Assembly: GCA_027625095.1 (NCBI GenBank)
Contig: JAQBXN010000006.1
Location: 1-64,000, forward strand
Source of the DNA: Planctomycetota bacterium
Lineage (GTDB): Bacteria; Planctomycetota; PUPC01; JACPCR01
Reading direction: 5' to 3'
Length of the DNA stretch: 64,000 nucleotides
Shown here: piece after piece, positions 1 to 9,635 of the stretch
How the letters are laid out: each line of letters opens with the position of its first letter
Numbering within the stretch: the first letter of the stretch is position 1
The notes under the pieces: model-generated
Databases searched by the model: none
Told to the model about the DNA's origin: nothing
What the model saw: the letters and a program-made list of their open reading frames with translations, nothing else
Translations under genes and position numbers: made by a program

Positions 1-242
1 CGATGCCAAGACTTAACATTGGCAAGTTAATCTCCCCTTTCTGCTCTTTCTCTTGGCATGTGAAGGCAGCGGCGCGGAATAAAGATTCCCGCAGAGAAGG
101 GCCCGGAACAGAGGAGAAAACGGAGGAAACAGAGACTGGAAGTGGTCGTCCAAGAACCTCTCCTTATCTCTGTTTGCGCCTGTTCAACTTCAACCCAACT
201 GTCCTTGAGAATAAGTTTTAACACTGCTGGATAACTGATTTC

Positions 243-1505
243 ATGAACCCGAACGTCCGCGAAGGCCACGAGGCGCTCTGGCAGAAATACTGGCGCGATG
301 AAGGGGAACAGTTTTATGACACTGAGATTGTCGATCCCGTCCAGTTCCCGACGGAAGAAGAAATCCGGGAGAACATCCCCGCGTGCAATGGCGGTTTCAC
401 ACCTGTAAACGATCCCAATCTCCAGGGGAGCTGGATTCTTGCAGCCAATGTTCGGGGCTATGATTTGACGGGCGCCTCGGACTATGCTGAAAAGGCTCGG
501 AAAATTTTCCGGGGGCTGATAGCCCTGAGCGGAAGGGCAAAGACGAAAGGCTTCGTTCCACGAGGCTCCAGTCCAGGTGTCGACGTGGTGTACACCAACT
601 CATCGGTGGACCAGTACACCGGGCGTTTTTATGCCATGTGGCGTTATTGGAACAGCACCGTTGCCACCGAAGAGGAGAAACGACAAGCGGTAGAAAACGT
701 CCTGGATTCCGTGCGTCTGATCGAGTCCTTCCACGACGACGTGCCAGGTGATGATGGGAACCCGACCTTTTACGGGGACATGCCCAATCTGGAAGAGTCG
801 TCGCGTTCCTCCCGGTTACTGCATGCTTATCGAACCGCACACATCATGTCGGGCGACGAGCATTGGGGGCGTCTCTACCGGAGCAGGCTTGAGGCGCAGA
901 ACCGCCGCCGGCTGGAGGGATACCCGAGCCTGGAGACTTTCCCACCAGAGCGACCGATCGCCAATTGGGGTCTCTGGCAGACGCAGGCCGCACTGAGAAT
1001 GCTGTTCGAGACGGAGACTGACCCCGGGGTGAAATCGATTTATGAGCGCCTCCTGAACCAGCAGGCAGGCGTGGCTCTCCCTCGCCTCGCGCAGTGGCGA
1101 GAATCTTCTCAGGGCAGCGAGCACCTGGTGATCCCGGACCGCTGGCGCGCTTTCTGGCCTCTCTTCGTCAAGGAATTTCCCGACCATGACCGGTACGGAA
1201 TTGAGCGCCCCTGGCATCACCACCACTTCGCCCGTTTCGTTCGTGACCGTGATTCGGAAGTGATAATCCCAAAAGAAATGCTTAATCGGGCCACCACCGC
1301 GCGCGGCGTCCCTGGCGCACAACTGCAATTTCTTGCGGTGGCTTTATATGCCGAAGACTCCCTGATTCTGAAAGAGGCAGCGAAGGAGGGCCTGCCCATG
1401 CTGACCACTGTGGACCTGACACGGCCCGGTCATTGTGCTGCATTGAAATGCTTTGAAATTGCTTACTGGCGTGGGGTTGCGGTGAACCTGTTCCCCGCTT
1501 CTTGA
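243..1505 (+). CDS. Hypothetical protein, probably helical
   Basis: I do not recognise this 420-residue protein. It has no signal peptide or membrane segment, so it is probably cytoplasmic. The sequence is rich in Trp, Tyr, Arg and acidic residues, and the regularly spaced amphipathic stretches at about residues 75-300 suggest an all-helical fold. That could be an (alpha/alpha)-type toroid, as in many carbohydrate-acting enzymes, but this is inference from composition only. A striking HHHH run sits near residue 328. The start ATG has no clear Shine-Dalgarno sequence. The stop lies 16 bases before the first codon of a truncated PhyH dioxygenase, so a functional pairing with alpha-ketoglutarate chemistry is possible but unproven. 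Coding potential is good: no competing long frame keeps comparable composition. Confidence 0.7.
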   Translation: MNPNVREGHEALWQKYWRDEGEQFYDTEIVDPVQFPTEEEIRENIPACNGGFTPVNDPNLQGSWILAANVRGYDLTGASDYAEKARKIFRGLIALSGRAKTKGFVPRGSSPGVDVVYTNSSVDQYTGRFYAMWRYWNSTVATEEEKRQAVENVLDSVRLIESFHDDVPGDDGNPTFYGDMPNLEESSRSSRLLHAYRTAHIMSGDEHWGRLYRSRLEAQNRRRLEGYPSLETFPPERPIANWGLWQTQAALRMLFETETDPGVKSIYERLLNQQAGVALPRLAQWRESSQGSEHLVIPDRWRAFWPLFVKEFPDHDRYGIERPWHHHHFARFVRDRDSEVIIPKEMLNRATTARGVPGAQLQFLAVALYAEDSLILKEAAKEGLPMLTTVDLTRPGHCAALKCFEIAYWRGVAVNLFPAS

Positions 1506-1521
1506 GCATGAGAACCACGGT

Positions 1522-2083
1522 ATGCCCGAGTGTGACTTCCTCATCCGGCACCCCGCATTTTTTCCTCTCGCCAGGGCTATCGTCCCGGACGTCGTTTTCT
1601 CAGAGTTCGGATTCATGTTCCGCGAAGGCGGACAAGAGCCCGCACTTCCAAGCTGGCACCAGGACTGTGGCATCAACAAGAAGAACTCTTACGACGTCAC
1701 CGCGCTCTCGGCGATTTTCTATGTGACCGACGTTGACCAGACCACCGCCCGGTACACGCTGATCCCTGGCAGCCACAGGGTTGCAGAGCGGCCGAAACCG
1801 GTCACGCCTGAAAGTCTCGACGTCGAGGGAGAGGTCGAGATGATTGGCGAGGCCGGATCTTGCATTTTCGTGAACGCCGGCATCTGGCACGCGGGCAAGG
1901 TCGGCACCGGCCCGCGCCAGCGGCGTACCGCCCACATATACTTACAGCCCGAATCTATCCCCCAGTTCAGCCCGCACAATGTCTATCCCCGTCGGTTGTG
2001 GGATGTCCCCGATTCGGAACAGCGCCGGTTCTTCTCGCACTTCAATGCTATCACCCGCGCTGTCGCATCGGAGTACACGGGTC
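1522..2083 (+). repeat. Direct repeat, copy 1 (PhyH segment)
   Basis: This stretch is nearly identical in sequence and the same in orientation as 8710-9271. Similarity begins at the ATGCCCGAG shared by both copies and ends at the codons for ASEY near the 3' end. The two copies bracket the carbonic anhydrase and the 1687-aa propeller gene. Confidence 0.8.
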
Positions 2084-2109
2084 TGGTCTCACAGGAAATT
2101 GAGAGTTAA
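1522..2109 (+). pseudogene. N-terminally truncated PhyH dioxygenase copy
   Basis: This 195-residue frame is a near copy of residues 64-252 of the intact dioxygenase at 8521-9288. About nine of ten residues match by direct comparison, and it lacks the first 63 residues. Upstream of the internal Met the similarity stops abruptly, a stop codon lies in frame at 1483, and there is no ribosome binding site. The iron-binding facial triad is still present: HxD within SWHQD (H46, D48) and a distal His (H123). The missing segment includes the beginning of the jelly roll, so the product is unlikely to fold normally. I read it as a partial segmental duplication now decaying. The alternative, that it is expressed as a short protein from the upstream gene's transcript, cannot be excluded. 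Confidence 0.7.
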
Positions 2110-2158
2110 AAAGTTCAGAAATGCGGCATGGTCGCCCCCTGAAGACTCCAACCCGCTG

Positions 2159-2794
2159 TCAGGCAGTTTTCGGCAGACCGTCGAAGAAATCTACGACTCC
2201 CGTTTCCAGGGAATATTCGGCCCCCACGACGAGGAGCCGATCTCTTTGGATCAGTTGCTCAAGTAGCTGTGACCCGTGTCGCAGATGGTCTGCAGAAGCG
2301 CGGATGTTCGCCCGAACGGCACTCCGCACCAGTGCGTCCGGGGTCTGCTTTATGTCTGACTCCAGCAACGTTTCTACCGATGGCCGGATGCGATCAACAA
2401 TGGAACGCAGATTCGGTGACCGGCTTTCCGTTGGGCGTTCCAACTCTTCCAGGGTGGCCAGCACGGCCCCACACATGGAATGGCCCAGGACTACGACGAG
2501 CGGTGTGCCGAACCGCTCGGCTGCAAACTCGACGCTGCCGACTTGAGAAGGAGCAACGATATTGCCGGCCACGCGGATGACAAAAAGATCGCCCAGACCC
2601 TGGTGGAAGATAATCTCGGCTGGCACCCGCGAGTCCGAGCATCCTAGAATGATGGCGAATGGCTCCTGGCCTGCGACCAGTTCGGTGCGGCGTGTCTGGC
2701 TGGTGAGTGTGCTGCGGCCTTGAATGTCCGACACGAAGAAACCATTTCCTTTCCGCAGGCGCTCGAGAGCTTGCAGTGCTGAAATCTTTGACAT
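2159..2794 (-). CDS. Beta-class carbonic anhydrase
   Basis: The enzyme interconverts carbon dioxide and bicarbonate in the cytoplasm. The 211-residue length fits the bacterial beta class. The zinc ligands are visible as C52 in the CSDSR motif, H105 and C108 in GHSMCG, with the catalytic Asp-Arg pair at D54 and R56. A good Shine-Dalgarno sequence (GGAGGAGG) precedes the ATG. The gene is transcribed alone, opposite to the dioxygenase copies on each side, and shares the strand of the giant propeller gene 446 bases upstream. Carbonic anhydrase may supply bicarbonate for carboxylation or recapture carbon dioxide from the decarboxylating dioxygenases nearby; the second idea is inference from position only. 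Confidence 0.93.
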   Translation of the reverse strand: MSKISALQALERLRKGNGFFVSDIQGRSTLTSQTRRTELVAGQEPFAIILGCSDSRVPAEIIFHQGLGDLFVIRVAGNIVAPSQVGSVEFAAERFGTPLVVVLGHSMCGAVLATLEELERPTESRSPNLRSIVDRIRPSVETLLESDIKQTPDALVRSAVRANIRASADHLRHGSQLLEQLIQRDRLLVVGAEYSLETGVVDFFDGLPKTA

Positions 2795-3240
2795 TTTATC
2801 CTCCTCCGGCGAGACGTTGGAAGTAAGGAACTGAATCAGCGATTCCCGGCTTCAGGATGCCGGCATACTGAGAGGTTTTGGGGACGTCGGACGCTCCACG
2901 TGGAGCGAAATCATTCACGGCACTACACAAACCGGCCGCTCAACCGGACTCCGTTTCGCGCCTTGGCACGGAGAGTCCCCATCAGGCACCGTCTACACTC
3001 CGAAGAGTTAATAGCAGTCGTTGCGGAATCCGTCCAGTGTCGGTAGTTGGTACTTGCCGCCCACCGGCGCCGGCGAGGGTGGCATTTTCTTGCGATTCAC
3101 ACAGCCGATATCTGATTTTGTTAATTTTTCTCTTCAACATGATAAGGCTTCTTCATCCTGGAAGCTTCAGGCTAAGCCTGCGGTGTCCTTTAGGGGACTG
3201 TTCCTTGTCAGGTTAACTTCGCGGGTAGATCCCCCGTGGA
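2795..3240. other. Intergenic region with a 16-bp palindrome
   Basis: No credible gene is present in these 446 bases; the short open frames lack ribosome binding sites and protein-like composition. A perfect 16-base palindrome, CGCTCCACGTGGAGCG, lies at 2892-2907, about 100 bases upstream of the carbonic anhydrase start, and could be an operator. A smaller palindrome, ATGCCGGCAT, lies near 2858. The AT-rich stretch at about 3110-3150 could hold promoter elements, but I cannot assign a start site. Confidence 0.5.
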
Positions 3241-6200
3241 TCAATCCTTCTCTTCCTGAAGCTCCAGGGCGTTTAGGATTGGGGAAGCGTTCAGGGCAGC
3301 CTTGCCTTCCTTAGCCGGATTGAATTCCAGGGCGAGTTCTCCGCCGGCCGAGATGCCTTGGAACTCCTGAATGATGGCCTGGTGCGCACCACCGGCGGCG
3401 CTGAAGACATCAAAATTATTCAAGAGGGTTTTGCCCTGAATCTTGACGTTGAAGACTCGGTCGCCTGCTTTGGCTTCGAGCAGTTCGGCGAAGTGGAGGC
3501 GGAGGGTAAAACGGCGCGGGGCGACTTCCGGGGCTTTGCCGAGTCCAAGCGGAACAAAATTGGCACAGCGTGATCGGCCGCGGGCCCCAAGCCGAACCAT
3601 GGCTTCTGCTACCTTGAAATGCCTTCCGACCTGCACGTTGATAGACAGGTTGTCCTTGTCGATCCCGGAGCGGGCGACCTCGGTCCATGGGATGGCAAAC
3701 TCCACCGCAAACTCATTTTCATCCGCCACGAACGCGCTTTCCCAGGCCCCGTTCCAATTCAAGTTCTCATTCTTGTCTTTGCCTTCAGCAAGGGCGTCCA
3801 GACGGCCACCGGATGAGCCGATTCCGATGTGCAGGATGTTCTCGTTCTTGAAGTCGCTTAGAAAGACCTCCCATGCATCGCCGTGATAAATGGGATCGTC
3901 CCTTCGGGTCTCTTTAAGCGGCGTCCACTTGCGAACTTCGCCAAGCCGATCCGGCAGCGGCAGCGGGCGCGTGCCTGCGATGTAAATGTATTTCGAGTCG
4001 AAGGCGAAGAATATTTTTGCTTTAAGCGTTGAGAGCACCGCCTGCGGTTCCGCCTTCCAGGGAGCGTCATCCAGCCGGCCGTCAATCGCTACCGGAGTTT
4101 CTGAGGCACGGGCGGCGAGTGGCTTGATGAAGTCGAGCTTGAGCTTGGCCTTTCGTATGCCCACGTATTGTGAGGCGTAAAGCCAGGGCTGATCGGTCTT
4201 GCTGATCCGGACACGGTCAGCATTCACCCGGTGGGTACCGAGCCCTTCATCGAGTTCGACATCGAGCGGGACTGGCAGGGCGACAGGCTGCCTCTGCTGC
4301 CAGACCCCATAGATTGGCGCCCAGGTTGCCGAGCCGGGCAGGCGGTTATAGGACTCCGCATCTGCTTGACGGGGAAAGCCGAGCCAGAGTTTACCGGTTT
4401 CGTCTCTCCGGTCTCCGGGAGCGCCCATATTCAGAGCGGCCTGCCGCACCAGGGTATCGACTTTCCAGCCGGGGTAGACGGCCCAGTCTTCTTCGAGTCG
4501 ACGCTCAGCGGGGGCGAAACCGATCGAGGTCTGAAAGTTATAAGTGCATTCACATCCCGAGCCACCATCAGAGACGTACCACATGCCGTGGGCCGCCATG
4601 GTGCTTGTGCCGCAACTGGGGCGCATGCCGGGAAACACCCTCATGCCGCTGTCGTCGGCAAAGTCGTAAATGGCGATGTTTCCAGAGCGATTGAACATGC
4701 TGGTCGAAGAAAAGGTCAAGCCTGAACATCCATCGCCGACGGTCCAATACTTCTCGACGCGTTCCCCGGTCAGCGGATGAATTCGCGGGCGGCGGGCATC
4801 CCCGTTGTCCATGACCTGATGCTTTGCCTGCCACTTGTCGCGTGGCAGGGCATCGAAGGCTTCTGCATCTATTTCCTTATCTCCGGTCTCGATCTGTCCG
4901 GCGACGATAGACGGGGGTGGCGCAGCATCTTCTTTTTTAGCACCGACGAGTCCATCGCCGAGCAATCCCTCATCCTTATTGAGATCGATGGCCATTTCCG
5001 GCGATCCGTCGGGGACGACTTTCGCCCACCCGTTGTTGAGTCCATTTGCTGAGGCATTGCAGAAGAGATAGGCCGCCTGGTCAGGAGTCAGGGAGGTCAG
5101 GTCTCGAACGGAGATGGAGGCGGCGAAGTCGAAGGTTGCCGCCTGGGCTGTCCCGCGAATGTCTTTCCAGGCGAGCCTGATCTCGACCTGCAAGCCCTTC
5201 TCACTCTTGATGTTTTTGAGAACAAGCTTCGGATGGTTCTTGCCCGTTCCCGGTTTCCATGAGGCATGAGTATTGTCGTTGCCTGGAAAGATCCTGTAAT
5301 GCCAGATCGGCCCCTGATACAGCCCGAATCGTTCTTCCCCCGGCCGGAAATCGAGGTAAAGACCCCACTCGGTTTCTTTACTCGAAGCAGTGTCGGGCGA
5401 GGTCAGAAGGAATCTCAATCCGTCCGCGGTCTTCTCCAGGCCGAGGCTCCCGGCCGTATCCTTTCCACTCGCAATCTGGCCCTGGAAGAACAGCTCCCAC
5501 TCATTTTTTTTGTTGAGAGAGATTTTCGCGGGTGAGACATAAGGGGCGTAGACCTTTTTCTGCTCGCCGGTGGATGCGTCGAGAACGAAGCAGCCGGCGC
5601 CCTTGCCGTGAAAGGAATCTTTGCCCAGCGTGTAGTAAACCTGATCGGCATCGGCGTTGAGAGTTCCGCCGCCGACGGGCTGGAACGGTACCGGGCGCGA
5701 CCAGAGCTCCTGGCCGTTGTAGGCATCGATAGCGAACACGTTGCTGTCACCACTGACGAAAAACCGGCCATTCGCTGCAGCAAGAGTCTGCCCTCGATAT
5801 TTCCGATTGTAGAACTTGGCCGGGCCGGGGCCGCCGAACCAGGTCGGGCGAAGCGGCCATTTCACCTGCTTGTCACCGCCCCTTTCGCCGTCCCAATCCC
5901 AAACGCCCTCCAGCCGTTCACGGACGATGAATGGGATGTTGGCACTCTCCCGAATTTCCCCGGCTGGGAGGTCTGCCCCAGTGAGAAGAGCACGCGCTTT
6001 TTCGGCATCCAGCCTGGTGAGGAGAATGCCGCCGGCCGGACGAAGCACACGATAGAGTTCCCTTATTGAAAGCCCGTTCGCCTCACCAGCTACGAGAATC
6101 GCGTTGAATAAATATTGAGGAAACGGCAAACGCTCCAGACTCTCCACCTCTTGGATATGCAGCTTCGAGCCGTAGAGAAGGGTGTTCGAGAGAAGTTCTT

Positions 6201-8304
6201 CGCGGAGGGCCGATGCGGCGGATGAATCCGTGGTGACATGAATGATGTGCAGTCGCGTACGTTCAGCAAGAACGCGGGAGAGTCTGCCATCGGCGTCCCC
6301 CACAACGAGCGCGTAACCGGCGTCCATCCCTGCAGCGGCGATCCGCTGAATGAGAGCTGCATCGGCCGGCTCAGGAGCAGAAATCTCTTTTCGAAAACTC
6401 GCTGCAGGATCGTGAAGGGTTGCGCCCGCTGGTTTCGCGTCATTTGCGGGGGCGAAGCAACTTATCTCGCCCAGTTCCGTGGAAACGAAGACGCGGCCAT
6501 CGGAGACTGCAATCTCTCTCACCCGGCCATTGACTTCTGCCTGCCAGAGCCGATCCAGGACATTACTCCGGATGGTGTGGATTGTGGCTGACGCCAGGGC
6601 TTTGCCCGTTTCACCAGCTCCGCCGAGAGGCTTGAGCTTCAGAAGGACGTTCTTATCCGCAGATGCCTTCGCAGATATCCTGAACTGGCCATAGCTGCTG
6701 TTATCCATGTAGGCCAGGGAGCTTCCGAACAGCGTGTTGCGAATAAGATTGCCGCTCGCCGCGGCGGCGGTGACCTGAACTTCCAGACTTACCGGATTCT
6801 TCGCCGAATCGAGCGAAAGAAGCTCCAACGGGATCAGCGCATTCATCACATAGCCGTCTGGTGACTGTTGTGTGGTAAGTCGAATTTCACTGGTCGGCAC
6901 CTGTTTGCCGTTTGAAGCCAGAAACGCCTTCTCCGGCAACTCACCAACTGCAGGAACAAGGAAAACCTGACCGATGGTTTTGGTGCCGGGAACGGAACCA
7001 AATATCTCGATGCAGGAGCCTTTCCAGACGGTTTCGTGCTGGGTGATTTTGCGGTCGGCCACCTCGGCATGAACCGCCAGGTCGGTGCCGGCGATGCCGA
7101 ATCGGATGGCGGCCATCTGCTGAGACCTTTTCGCTGAATGGACGACGTTTGCCGCGTCTTCTGCGTAAACCAGATTCTCGTCACCGATGAGAAGCGTCTT
7201 GCCGGCCTGAGCCAGGCCATACGCGGCGCGGGAGGTCACCTTTCCGTCTTTGACTAAGACGCTCACCTTTCCTTCATATGTGGAATACTGCCAGGCACGG
7301 TGAAAGTGGCTGGCCTGCGGAACCCCTGCTCTCAGCCTTTCGTCATCCCGCTCAAGCGTATCGATAAAGAGAGGGAGGACGGCGAGATTGCTGTAAAAGC
7401 TCTTGCTGTAGACGTAGCAGTACGGGCCGTCAAGGGTTGCCCAGCTTCCACCGGAGCCGTTCGTAGCGCCGGGATGATACTGCAGCAGCTTCCCGGTCTT
7501 GCGGTCATACGAAGCAGGGGCAGCCCGGCCCATGGGAAAAATCAGCTTGTCTTCGGTCGCAAGCAGAGCGCCCTGGGGATTCACCCCGGAAAGGCTCGTC
7601 TCATGAAGGTGCCCGACGATGCGGACGTATTCGGCGCCGCTGGTATCGTTTACCCAGACCACCTTTCCGTTCTGCGCATCGAGGGCATAGACAAAGATCC
7701 CTTCCGCCGCCCACATCCCCGCGGCGAAGTAGACCTCACCGCGGTCGACGAGAATCCCTGACCGGATGGGCCACCTCGAAATCATGCGGCCATTCCCGAG
7801 GAATCGTTCATCGGGTAGTTCCGGCCGAAACGTCCAAATCGGCTTTCCGCTCTCTGCCTCGACACAATAGACATGACCGTCATCGGAAACGAAGTAAACC
7901 TTGCCTTGACATATTTGGGGGGCGAACCTCACCGGCCCGCCAGTGGTGAAATGCCATCGCTCACCACCGGTCGCGCTGTCGAGCGCCCGCACCGTATCGT
8001 CTGCAGAAGAACCGAAGCAGACAATGCCTTCACCGATCACCGGGTGCGGTGCATAATCGAAATCGAGCCGGTTCAGGTTTTTCTGAGGTTCCGGCCAGGC
8101 TGGCTTCGGCATTTGGGCGGAGCGGTAGACCCAACTTTTCTTGAGCGGAAGAGTCAATTCTTCATCGGAGACGCTGCTCCGGTGCGCGTCCTTCTTATAC
8201 GTCGGCCAATCATCCGCCCATGAAGGTCTGGTTGCTGGCCAGAGTGAGAGAAGCAGACAGATCGCAAGGAGTGGAACGAGAGGACGACCAGAGAGGTGAT
8301 TCAT
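3241..8304 (-). CDS. Giant secreted PQQ-like propeller with methyltransferase-like, CBM9-like and malectin domains
   Basis: The 1687-residue protein starts with a clear signal peptide (about residues 1-30, cleavage after SWA). Quinoprotein-type propeller repeats (patterns such as GxVYALDAxxGxxxW) occupy about 31-395, 835-930 and 1190-1400. They are interrupted by two CBM9-like beta-sandwich segments (about 395-565 and 935-1090) and by a Rossmann-type methyltransferase-like segment (about 645-800, with the glycine-rich VVGDADG and the LYRVLRPAGG motif). A third CBM9-like domain follows (about 1400-1560), and a malectin-like domain ends the protein (about 1595-1687). Such proteins are known from planctomycete and verrucomicrobial genomes, usually without assigned function. 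Periplasmic or surface sensing or binding of carbohydrate is the likeliest role. The SAM-fold segment in an exported protein is odd and its loop looks degenerate. The frame is intact over 5 kb. Confidence 0.85.
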   Translation of the reverse strand: MNHLSGRPLVPLLAICLLLSLWPATRPSWADDWPTYKKDAHRSSVSDEELTLPLKKSWVYRSAQMPKPAWPEPQKNLNRLDFDYAPHPVIGEGIVCFGSSADDTVRALDSATGGERWHFTTGGPVRFAPQICQGKVYFVSDDGHVYCVEAESGKPIWTFRPELPDERFLGNGRMISRWPIRSGILVDRGEVYFAAGMWAAEGIFVYALDAQNGKVVWVNDTSGAEYVRIVGHLHETSLSGVNPQGALLATEDKLIFPMGRAAPASYDRKTGKLLQYHPGATNGSGGSWATLDGPYCYVYSKSFYSNLAVLPLFIDTLERDDERLRAGVPQASHFHRAWQYSTYEGKVSVLVKDGKVTSRAAYGLAQAGKTLLIGDENLVYAEDAANVVHSAKRSQQMAAIRFGIAGTDLAVHAEVADRKITQHETVWKGSCIEIFGSVPGTKTIGQVFLVPAVGELPEKAFLASNGKQVPTSEIRLTTQQSPDGYVMNALIPLELLSLDSAKNPVSLEVQVTAAAASGNLIRNTLFGSSLAYMDNSSYGQFRISAKASADKNVLLKLKPLGGAGETGKALASATIHTIRSNVLDRLWQAEVNGRVREIAVSDGRVFVSTELGEISCFAPANDAKPAGATLHDPAASFRKEISAPEPADAALIQRIAAAGMDAGYALVVGDADGRLSRVLAERTRLHIIHVTTDSSAASALREELLSNTLLYGSKLHIQEVESLERLPFPQYLFNAILVAGEANGLSIRELYRVLRPAGGILLTRLDAEKARALLTGADLPAGEIRESANIPFIVRERLEGVWDWDGERGGDKQVKWPLRPTWFGGPGPAKFYNRKYRGQTLAAANGRFFVSGDSNVFAIDAYNGQELWSRPVPFQPVGGGTLNADADQVYYTLGKDSFHGKGAGCFVLDASTGEQKKVYAPYVSPAKISLNKKNEWELFFQGQIASGKDTAGSLGLEKTADGLRFLLTSPDTASSKETEWGLYLDFRPGEERFGLYQGPIWHYRIFPGNDNTHASWKPGTGKNHPKLVLKNIKSEKGLQVEIRLAWKDIRGTAQAATFDFAASISVRDLTSLTPDQAAYLFCNASANGLNNGWAKVVPDGSPEMAIDLNKDEGLLGDGLVGAKKEDAAPPPSIVAGQIETGDKEIDAEAFDALPRDKWQAKHQVMDNGDARRPRIHPLTGERVEKYWTVGDGCSGLTFSSTSMFNRSGNIAIYDFADDSGMRVFPGMRPSCGTSTMAAHGMWYVSDGGSGCECTYNFQTSIGFAPAERRLEEDWAVYPGWKVDTLVRQAALNMGAPGDRRDETGKLWLGFPRQADAESYNRLPGSATWAPIYGVWQQRQPVALPVPLDVELDEGLGTHRVNADRVRISKTDQPWLYASQYVGIRKAKLKLDFIKPLAARASETPVAIDGRLDDAPWKAEPQAVLSTLKAKIFFAFDSKYIYIAGTRPLPLPDRLGEVRKWTPLKETRRDDPIYHGDAWEVFLSDFKNENILHIGIGSSGGRLDALAEGKDKNENLNWNGAWESAFVADENEFAVEFAIPWTEVARSGIDKDNLSINVQVGRHFKVAEAMVRLGARGRSRCANFVPLGLGKAPEVAPRRFTLRLHFAELLEAKAGDRVFNVKIQGKTLLNNFDVFSAAGGAHQAIIQEFQGISAGGELALEFNPAKEGKAALNASPILNALELQEEKD

Positions 8305-8520
8305 AATTTTCGGAATTGGAAGAAACGCCCAATGAAGAGGTCTTGGTCAAAAGTGACCCCCGATAGCAGGAGTTATCGGCTTCACGCTGGATCAATAGGG
8401 TAAACCTCACGACCATTCAAGCACGTGGGCAGGAAATAGAGCCGTTGTCGTCAAAGCGCCGCCACGTTACATTCCGCCCCCGTATTCAATGGCGCCCTCC
8501 ACACCAGAGAGATTCTTCGG

Positions 8521-9288
8521 ATGGTTCATCCAGGCAACCTGCAAGACCAGATCGCTTTTTTTGCGGAGAATGACTATTGCTTCTTCCCCAACGTCCTTTC
8601 GCGTGAGGAATGTGACACGATCAACGCGGCTGCCGACCGCAACCGCCGCGACTGTCCCGGCCTCTGGGGATCGGGGGCCCGCGCCCAGTCGAGCCATTGC
8701 ATCCTCGGCATGCCCGAGTGTGATTTCCTCATCCGGCACCCCGCGTTCTTTCCGCTCGCCAGGGCTATCGTCCCGGACGTCGTCTTCTCAGAGTTCGGAT
8801 TCATGTTCCGCGAAGGCGGACAAGAGCCTGCGTTCCCAAGCTGGCACCAGGACGTCGGCATCAACGAGAAGAACCCTTACGACGTCACCGCGCTCTCAGC
8901 GATTTTTTATCTGACCGATGTGGATGAGACCACCGCCAAATACACCTTGATTCCAGGCAGCCACAAGGTAGCGGAGAAGCCACAACCGGTGACGCCGGAC
9001 AGCGTGGACGCCGTGGGCGAGGTCGAGATGATCGGTGAGGCCGGATCCTGCATTTTTGTGAACGCCGGCATCTGGCACGCGGGCAAGGTAGGCGCCGGCC
9101 CGCGCGAGCGGCGGACCGCCCACATTTACCTGCAGCCCGAATCGATCCCCCAGTTCAGCCCGCACAATGTCTATCCCCGCCGGTTGTGGGATGTCACTGA
9201 TCCCGAGCAGCGGCGGTTCTTCTCGCACTTCAACGCCCTCACCCGCGCCGTCGCATCGGAGTACGCCCCTCAACCTGTCTCCATCTGA
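8521..9288 (+). CDS. Phytanoyl-CoA dioxygenase (PhyH) family protein
   Basis: This is a non-haem iron, alpha-ketoglutarate-dependent oxygenase of 255 residues. The substrate cannot be read from the sequence; in this family it ranges from fatty acyl-CoA to small natural products. The metal triad is H109 and D111 (in SWHQD) and H186 (in GIWHAG). The arginine pair at 197-198 probably binds the ketoglutarate carboxylate. The frame has no signal peptide. The ATG at 8521 has no strong ribosome binding site. It diverges from the propeller gene across a 216-base shared promoter region. A partial, N-terminally truncated copy lies at 1522-2109 in the same orientation. Confidence 0.88.
   Translation: MVHPGNLQDQIAFFAENDYCFFPNVLSREECDTINAAADRNRRDCPGLWGSGARAQSSHCILGMPECDFLIRHPAFFPLARAIVPDVVFSEFGFMFREGGQEPAFPSWHQDVGINEKNPYDVTALSAIFYLTDVDETTAKYTLIPGSHKVAEKPQPVTPDSVDAVGEVEMIGEAGSCIFVNAGIWHAGKVGAGPRERRTAHIYLQPESIPQFSPHNVYPRRLWDVTDPEQRRFFSHFNALTRAVASEYAPQPVSI
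8710..9271 (+). repeat. Direct repeat, copy 2 (PhyH segment)
   Basis: This is the intact-gene member of the direct repeat whose other copy is at 1522-2083. The copies are about 7.2 kb apart, start to start. Confidence 0.8.
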
Positions 9289-9635
9289 ATAACCGGCGTT
9301 GCTGACGCCACGATATGCCTGCTTGCAGGCGAGTGGGTAACTCGGAAGCCAGGGAAACTGTTCGGATGCGCCGGTGTGGATGCGGTGAGTCTGGCACACC
9401 GGCAAGTGAATGAGAGGGTGGCCAAGGATCGAGCGATCCGGCGACGCATTTAAAGCATTTCTCGTGCACTTGATAAGCTGGCCGACTGTCGGCAGGTCGA
9501 GAACGACAGGATTGTAAAATGTAAAAATTTGACCCTTCCCCGAGGATTCGGCTGGAAACAGAAATTCAACCGCTCAGTTGACGGGTTCTCACGAGACATC
9601 ACAATTCAAGCCTTCAGGTTCAGGATGAAGCGTTT
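9289..9635. other. Intergenic region with two hairpins
   Basis: No gene is seen in these 347 bases. Two inverted repeats follow the dioxygenase stop. A short perfect stem, GCCTGC/GCAGGC, lies near 9317-9331. A 9-bp stem, GCCGGTGTG/CACACCGGC, lies at 9370-9378 and 9395-9403 with a 16-base loop. Neither is followed by a T-run, so they are poor intrinsic terminators, though they may stabilise the 3' end of the mRNA. Confidence 0.5.

Noticed and set aside
3-269. Two short frames on opposite strands at the left edge
   Set aside because: Neither has a ribosome binding site or protein-like composition, and the minus-strand frame overlaps the start of the first real gene.
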